From NCBI GenBank assembly GCA_007922305.1, contig ML677348.1, positions 17,189,442 through 17,253,441 of the forward strand: a stretch of 64,000 nucleotides of DNA. The letters run 5' to 3'. The position numbers were made by a program, and so were the translations under genes. This stretch comes from Dermatemys mawii (Eukaryota; Chordata; Testudines; Dermatemydidae). Shown here piece by piece: positions 36,701 to 42,700 of the stretch (position 1 is the first letter of the stretch; the number at the start of each line of letters is the position of its first letter). Under the pieces are notes generated by a model. That model had not been told where the DNA came from. It ran no database searches and saw only the letters and a list, made by a program, of their open reading frames with translations.

Positions 36701-39700
36701 AATGCTTTCACTGAAGATTTGACAAAAAAACAAAGAAGGTATCAATATGAGATTTCTAAAGATGGCCACAGCACTCGACCCAAGATTTAAGAATCTGAAG
36801 TGTCTTCCAAAATCTAAGATAGAAGAGATGTAGAATATGCTTTCAGAAAAGTTAAGAGCAACAGTCTGATGCAGTAACTTCAGAACTCAGCCACCAAAAA
36901 AGAAAATTAACCTTCTGCTGATGGCATCTAACTCTCATGAAAATGAACGTGCGTTCGTTCACATCGCTATGGATTATTATTGAGCAGAACCTGTCATTGG
37001 CATGGACACGTCTTCTGGGATGGTGGTTGAAGCATGAAGGGACAGATGAATCATTAGTGCATCTGGCATGTAAACATTTTGTGACACCAGCTACAACAGT
37101 GCCATGTGAACACCTGTTCTTACTTTCAGTGACATTGTAAACAAGAAGCGGGGTAGCATTATCTGCTGCAAATGTAAACACACTTGTTTGAGCGATTGGC
37201 TGAACAAGAAGTAGGACTGAGTGGACTTGTAGGCTCTGAAGTTCTGCACTGTTATATTTTTGAGTGCAGTTATATTTTTGTACATAATTATACATTTTTA
37301 AGTTCAAGTTTCATGATAAGGAATTCACTGCAGTACTTAGGTGAACTGAAAAATACTATTTCTTTTGGTTTTTACAGTGAAAGTATTTGTAATAAAAATA
37401 ATAAAAAGTGAGCACAGCATACTTTATATTCTGTGTTCTAATTGAAATCTGTATATTCAAAAATGTAGATGAAAACCAAAAATATTTAAATGGTATTCTG
37501 TTACGGTTTAACAGTGCGATTAATAGTGATTAATTTTTTTAATCACTTGACAGCTCTAGTCATAACTTGTTGAACTACAGTAATCTTGCATCACATAATA
37601 GAAACCATCACACTCTTCTGAAACAATTGTATTGAAATTTAAAAGTCCATTAAATTGTGTTTTGGAATATTTTCATTGTTTCTAGTAGTGGGCCTTTGAC
37701 CTACTGAAGTAGTACAAATATAAAATTATTTGTGAGCTGATAGACTATCAAGTTTCTAAGCTTTGAGAAACAAAATTTTACTTGTTACACTGTGAAACAT
37801 TTTGAATTGCTGAAAGCAAATATTAATTCTGAGTTCTAATCACTGAGATTTCTTTTGCCTCACTGCTTTGATATACAGCAATTATAGTTATAAATGACAG
37901 GGAAAAGTAAAGCTTTCATTTTATGCAAGTAGTTCAATGAAGCTCAAAAGTTAGGTACTGGGCATATGTCGCAGCTGATTTTTTGTTTATTTTTGGGGGG
38001 GTAAGTTTCATTACGGTGTAGATTTAAAAAAAATTATCAGTTAATGCTTTTCATTTTAAACAACATGCAAAAGTTAAATGACACAGATGCAATCTCACTG
38101 TTCAACAGCTAGCTATAAATTAACTGTCAATCTTCTCAGTAAACCTTTGAAGTACAGTTCACTGAAAAGGCAACTATCAATGCAACTGTCGTTTTAGAGT
38201 TCCGTAGCTACGTGGATTCAGTGATTTCCATGTCAAACTTGCTGAGTTAGTAAATGAAAAAAGATTTTTTTTCCTGAGTTCTAGCCTTAAACTCAAACTG
38301 GGTTGTGTACATCATGCTGTATATTTTGATTCATGCATTGTCACTATTAGTAAAGATTCTGCAAACTAAAATCTGCCCTTTGTTATGTCTGTGTAGCCCT
38401 TTTTTCCTCAAATGATGCTGTTAATTAACAACAGTTCAACTCAGTTGTGTTCAGTCGGATTGCAAAAGTGTTTAGTTAATAATGTTGTTGGTTAATTAGT
38501 GAGAAAAAAAATCAGTTCATTCTCTCATAGCTAAGTTGTATCTGTAGGGCTAATGTGACTAACGTGTGTGTATAGGAGCTAATTGGCTGAGTAAGAAGGT
38601 GCCATTTTAATATAGTCACTTTTCAGAGGAAGACTATTTCAAAGAAATTTGTATGTCGAGGTCTATAGCATGTTCTTGGTGCTTTGATACGGTGTATGTT
38701 GCAAAGCTCTTACTTTTTATTACTACTTCTAGGTTCAGTTTGATCGTTACCTGTCTGCTCCTGATAATCTGTTAATGCCACAACTGAATTTCCTTCTAAG
38801 TGCTACTGTGAAGTAAGTGTTTCGACTGAATTTCTATGTCAGTACTTTTTTAATGTGCAAAAGTACAGACTTGTGTGGAATATAGCAGAGTATGTTAGAA
38901 GTGGAATTATTCAATTGTAAATGCTATTCAGATATACTTTTAGGTTCTACTTTAATTTGTTTTGGTTACACTTTCTTAAGCAAGTAGTTATAAAATTACT
39001 CCTTACTAACTTTCTAAAGTAGCTACTCCGGAATCCCTGGACACACTGACATGATTGGAAATAAAGCATACATTTATTAACGGTGTGAGTAGTTAACCAT
39101 TGGAACAATTTGCCAAGAATTGTGATCGATTCTCCATCACTGATCATTTTTAAATCAAGATTGGTGATTTTCTGAAAGATATGTTCTAGGAATTATTTTG
39201 GGGAAGTTCTGTGGCCTGTGTTATGTCGGAGGGCAGACTGGATTATTACAGTGATCCCTTCTGGCCTTGGCGGACCTAAGAATCACACTAATCTATTTAG
39301 AACATGTTCCCTGTATCATTTATCAGTTTTTCATCTCTGTTGGAAATTGTTTTAGTTATTTTATAAGCCTTCCATAAAATATTTTTCTTTTATCCCCATT
39401 TCTATATCTACTTTATGGAATTCTTCATCTTTGTTGCACTGCATTGTAGAATATTGATAGTCTTGTCTCATTTAATATAGTGCTGCAATTATTTTTTGCA
39501 GAATTTTGTGACTTCTACTTTGAAGTATTAAAGTGAGGATTTTATTATGTGTATCTCCTCTTGTTTTCATGAATATATTTTAAAATATGACAAATATGGG
39601 CCTACTCAACCCTAAGGCTAGAATATGCCAAGAATTTCTTTCCAATTAAATGTGAAGCTCGTGAAGACATTGTAGAACACTTACATTCAAAAAATTAGAT

Positions 39701-42700
39701 ATGCTGCAGTGATCAAAAGGTCTCTTGCCACTATTTTTGGCATTTTATGACAATACACCAGTTATATAGTATCATATGAAAAACTGTTAATATGACATTA
39801 ACTGTATTGTTTTAATACTACAGAAGTCAGAAGTATCAGCAACATAAACTGTCCATTTGTATGTATGCATTACACAGGACACTGTCTTGTCACTAAAATG
39901 GTTGTATATGTGACTGAAAAATTATTTTTGCCATCATAAAGTTTTAAGAATTATTAGCATTTCCCTCCCCTGCTTTCTTGTTGCTAGCAGTGTTGATGAA
40001 GCCTGCTGATTAGTGCTCGCTTTTCCTTGTTTGGCATCACAGGAGTTCTGCCTGCCTGATCTTTTTTTTAAAGAGACCTGAGCTGAGCAAGCTTCTGCAG
40101 GCTAAAGTGCCTCTGTTTTGCAGAGTGACCGCTTCTAATGGTGATAAAGTATTTCAGTCTCTATGCCCGTCAGCTCTATGACCTTTTTATTAAAGGCTAA
40201 GTAACAAAAGTAAAAAGATGTTTTAGTACAGGCTAATTGTTTCTGCAGTTCCTAGTCCAGGGGTGGGCAAACTTTTTGCCCCTAGGGCCATATTGGGATT
40301 GCAAAATTGTATGGAGGGCTAGGTAGGAAAGGCTGTGCCTCCACAAGCAGCCTGGCCCTTCCCCCATCCAACCTCCTCACACTTCCTGCCCCCTGACTGT
40401 CCCCCTCAGAATCCCCAACTCAGCCAACAGCCGCATTCCTTGTTACCATCTGCTTGGTCTGTATTTGGAGAGGGCAAAAAAAGGAGGCCAGCTGAGGTCA
40501 TGCAGACTTATAAATGTGGGTACCCTCTCATGGGATCCCAGTTGGGAGCTGGAATCTTCTGGAGAAACAAGGAGACTTAGAGGAAGTGCAGCAAGATGTT
40601 CAATCCACAGACGTTCCTAGTCTCTAGAGTCTCAGCTAAGTTGCTCCCGCCATAGCTGTCACCCTCAGTTCCCCGAGAAAATTATGTATGTTGGGTAATG
40701 TGCCTTACAGCCCCTCCGTGCAACAGAGGAATTTGATGATGGGAGCTGTAACAGAAATCAGAGGAGAAGCACCACAGCAGTGGCAGACAGGGTCAGGAGA
40801 CAACCTCAGTGATCTCAGTTCATGGGGAGATAGACAGACAAGTATGTCCCCAGGAGAGAGACAAACAAGACCTCCCCCAGTACAAATGTGGAGTCTCATG
40901 GATCCTGCTGCTTGGAGCAGCTGTCGGGTCTGTAATAGAACTCGATTAAAGAGCAGCTGTGGGATCTACTAGTAGAGTTTACATGGCACCAACAGATTCA
41001 TATAGGCTGCCAAGTAGCCATCACTAGACGTACACGTGGCACTCTTCAGAGAAAAGAAAGGAATGTGGAGCACAGCTAGCATAACTGGACAGGCCTGATG
41101 ATGTCAGGACATCAGGAAGACTGTACAGACGATAGCTAATGTGAAAACTGGGTACAAAATATCCCTGTTTTTTAAAATTTATTGTTAATGCAACAAATTA
41201 TAGCGTTTATATACTAGACTCTGGAGGTATCTGTGCAAAAACTAAGTTGACGGCAAGCTGGGGTATAAATTTGCCCCATGCCAGCATGCTGAACACGCGT
41301 TCTGTTCTGTTGGGAGCTGAGAGCGGGTTGTTTGTCATTATAAAGAAGGACATGCACTTGTAGCAAGAGATTAACCATATTACTGATTCATTCTGATAAT
41401 TGATTTGTAACATTTAAATGCTATAACCATGAAAAATATTTATAGTATATCCGGTTGTACTTGTTTCCAAATTAAGAAAATTCCTTTAATTGTTTGAAAG
41501 CTATGTATTAATATTTTAGAATCAGATAGGTAGCCATGTTAGTCTGGAACTGCAGAAGTGACAGAGTCCTGTGGCACCTTAAAGACTAACTAAAGTATTA
41601 GAGCATAAGCTTTCATGGGCTAATACCTGCTTATGCTCTAATACTTTAGTTAGTCTTTATGGTGCCACAGGACTCTTTGTCATTAATATTTTATTTATAT
41701 TTTATATTATATTTTAGTTAAAGCTCCATTTTAGTTTGACTAGGAAAACAGAAACTGAAAATTGAAATAACATGCTATTTTTAGAAAATGCAGTGGTTTG
41801 TATTGATAAAAATTGTATTACGTTATGCCATCTGAAATCCGAATGCAATAATTAATGACAGATTCACCACTGACACCAGTGGTTGAAAAGGCTCAGGTAT
41901 TGATGCAGTTCAGTACTTAATAAAAATATTTTTGATAAACTGTTTTTCCATCAAATTATTTTAACTGAATATTATTTTATGTAATTCAGTTTGCCAGCTC
42001 CAAATGAGTAGCTGCATAAAATATTTACTTAAATATTTTCACATTTGGCAGTTTAACAACATTTTTAGGTTATGCTGAGAAGAGTTTTTATGTATTTACC
42101 CGGAAAATATGAACGTATTCCTGTACTTATAGGACTTCTGGATTTGCTGTTGTGACTGATCCATTTTCAAGTATTGTAATAATCAAGAAATTTAGAAAAT
42201 CCAAAGACTTGATTCTTAGCAGTGTATCAAACGAAAATACAGTTGTTAATAATTTATTTCTGCTAATCCTATTTGCTATAAATTCTGTTGCGTAATTTTC
42301 AAATATTTAAAAACAGGAAATCTTGTTGAAAAATAGTTGGAGACTTAAGAACATACGTCTTGAGATTCTATTAACTTCTCAAAGTCCAGCTGACCTGGCG
42401 CCAAATTGAGACATGGTGTTAGTGGATATAACTCTGCTGTCTTCTCTGGAATTACTGCATTTTACACCAGATGTGAATATGACCCATGATCATCCTGATA
42501 TCACTGAGAATTCGTGGTGTTTGTGAACATACACAGCAGAAGTTACAATTACTGTCCAGTTGATCTACATCTAGTTATGTACTGTAGATATGCATAACTA
42601 TAGACCAATTGTTATGATAACTAAAGCAAACTAAATGTACAGGTAGAATGAAAAAAAAATAACACTAATTCATTGTTTAAAATGGTAAAATCTTTTTCTG

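Larger units (their letters stand above)
35433..38732 (+). other. COG6 intron l-m
   Basis: 3.3-kb intron, half of it the hAT element at 35926-37558. I see nothing in 35433-35925 or 37559-38732. Confidence 0.75.

Noticed and set aside
40688..40972. 94-codon open frame considered as a gag-like fragment
   Set aside because: Gln/Ser-rich but without any retroviral motif; no evidence for an element boundary.
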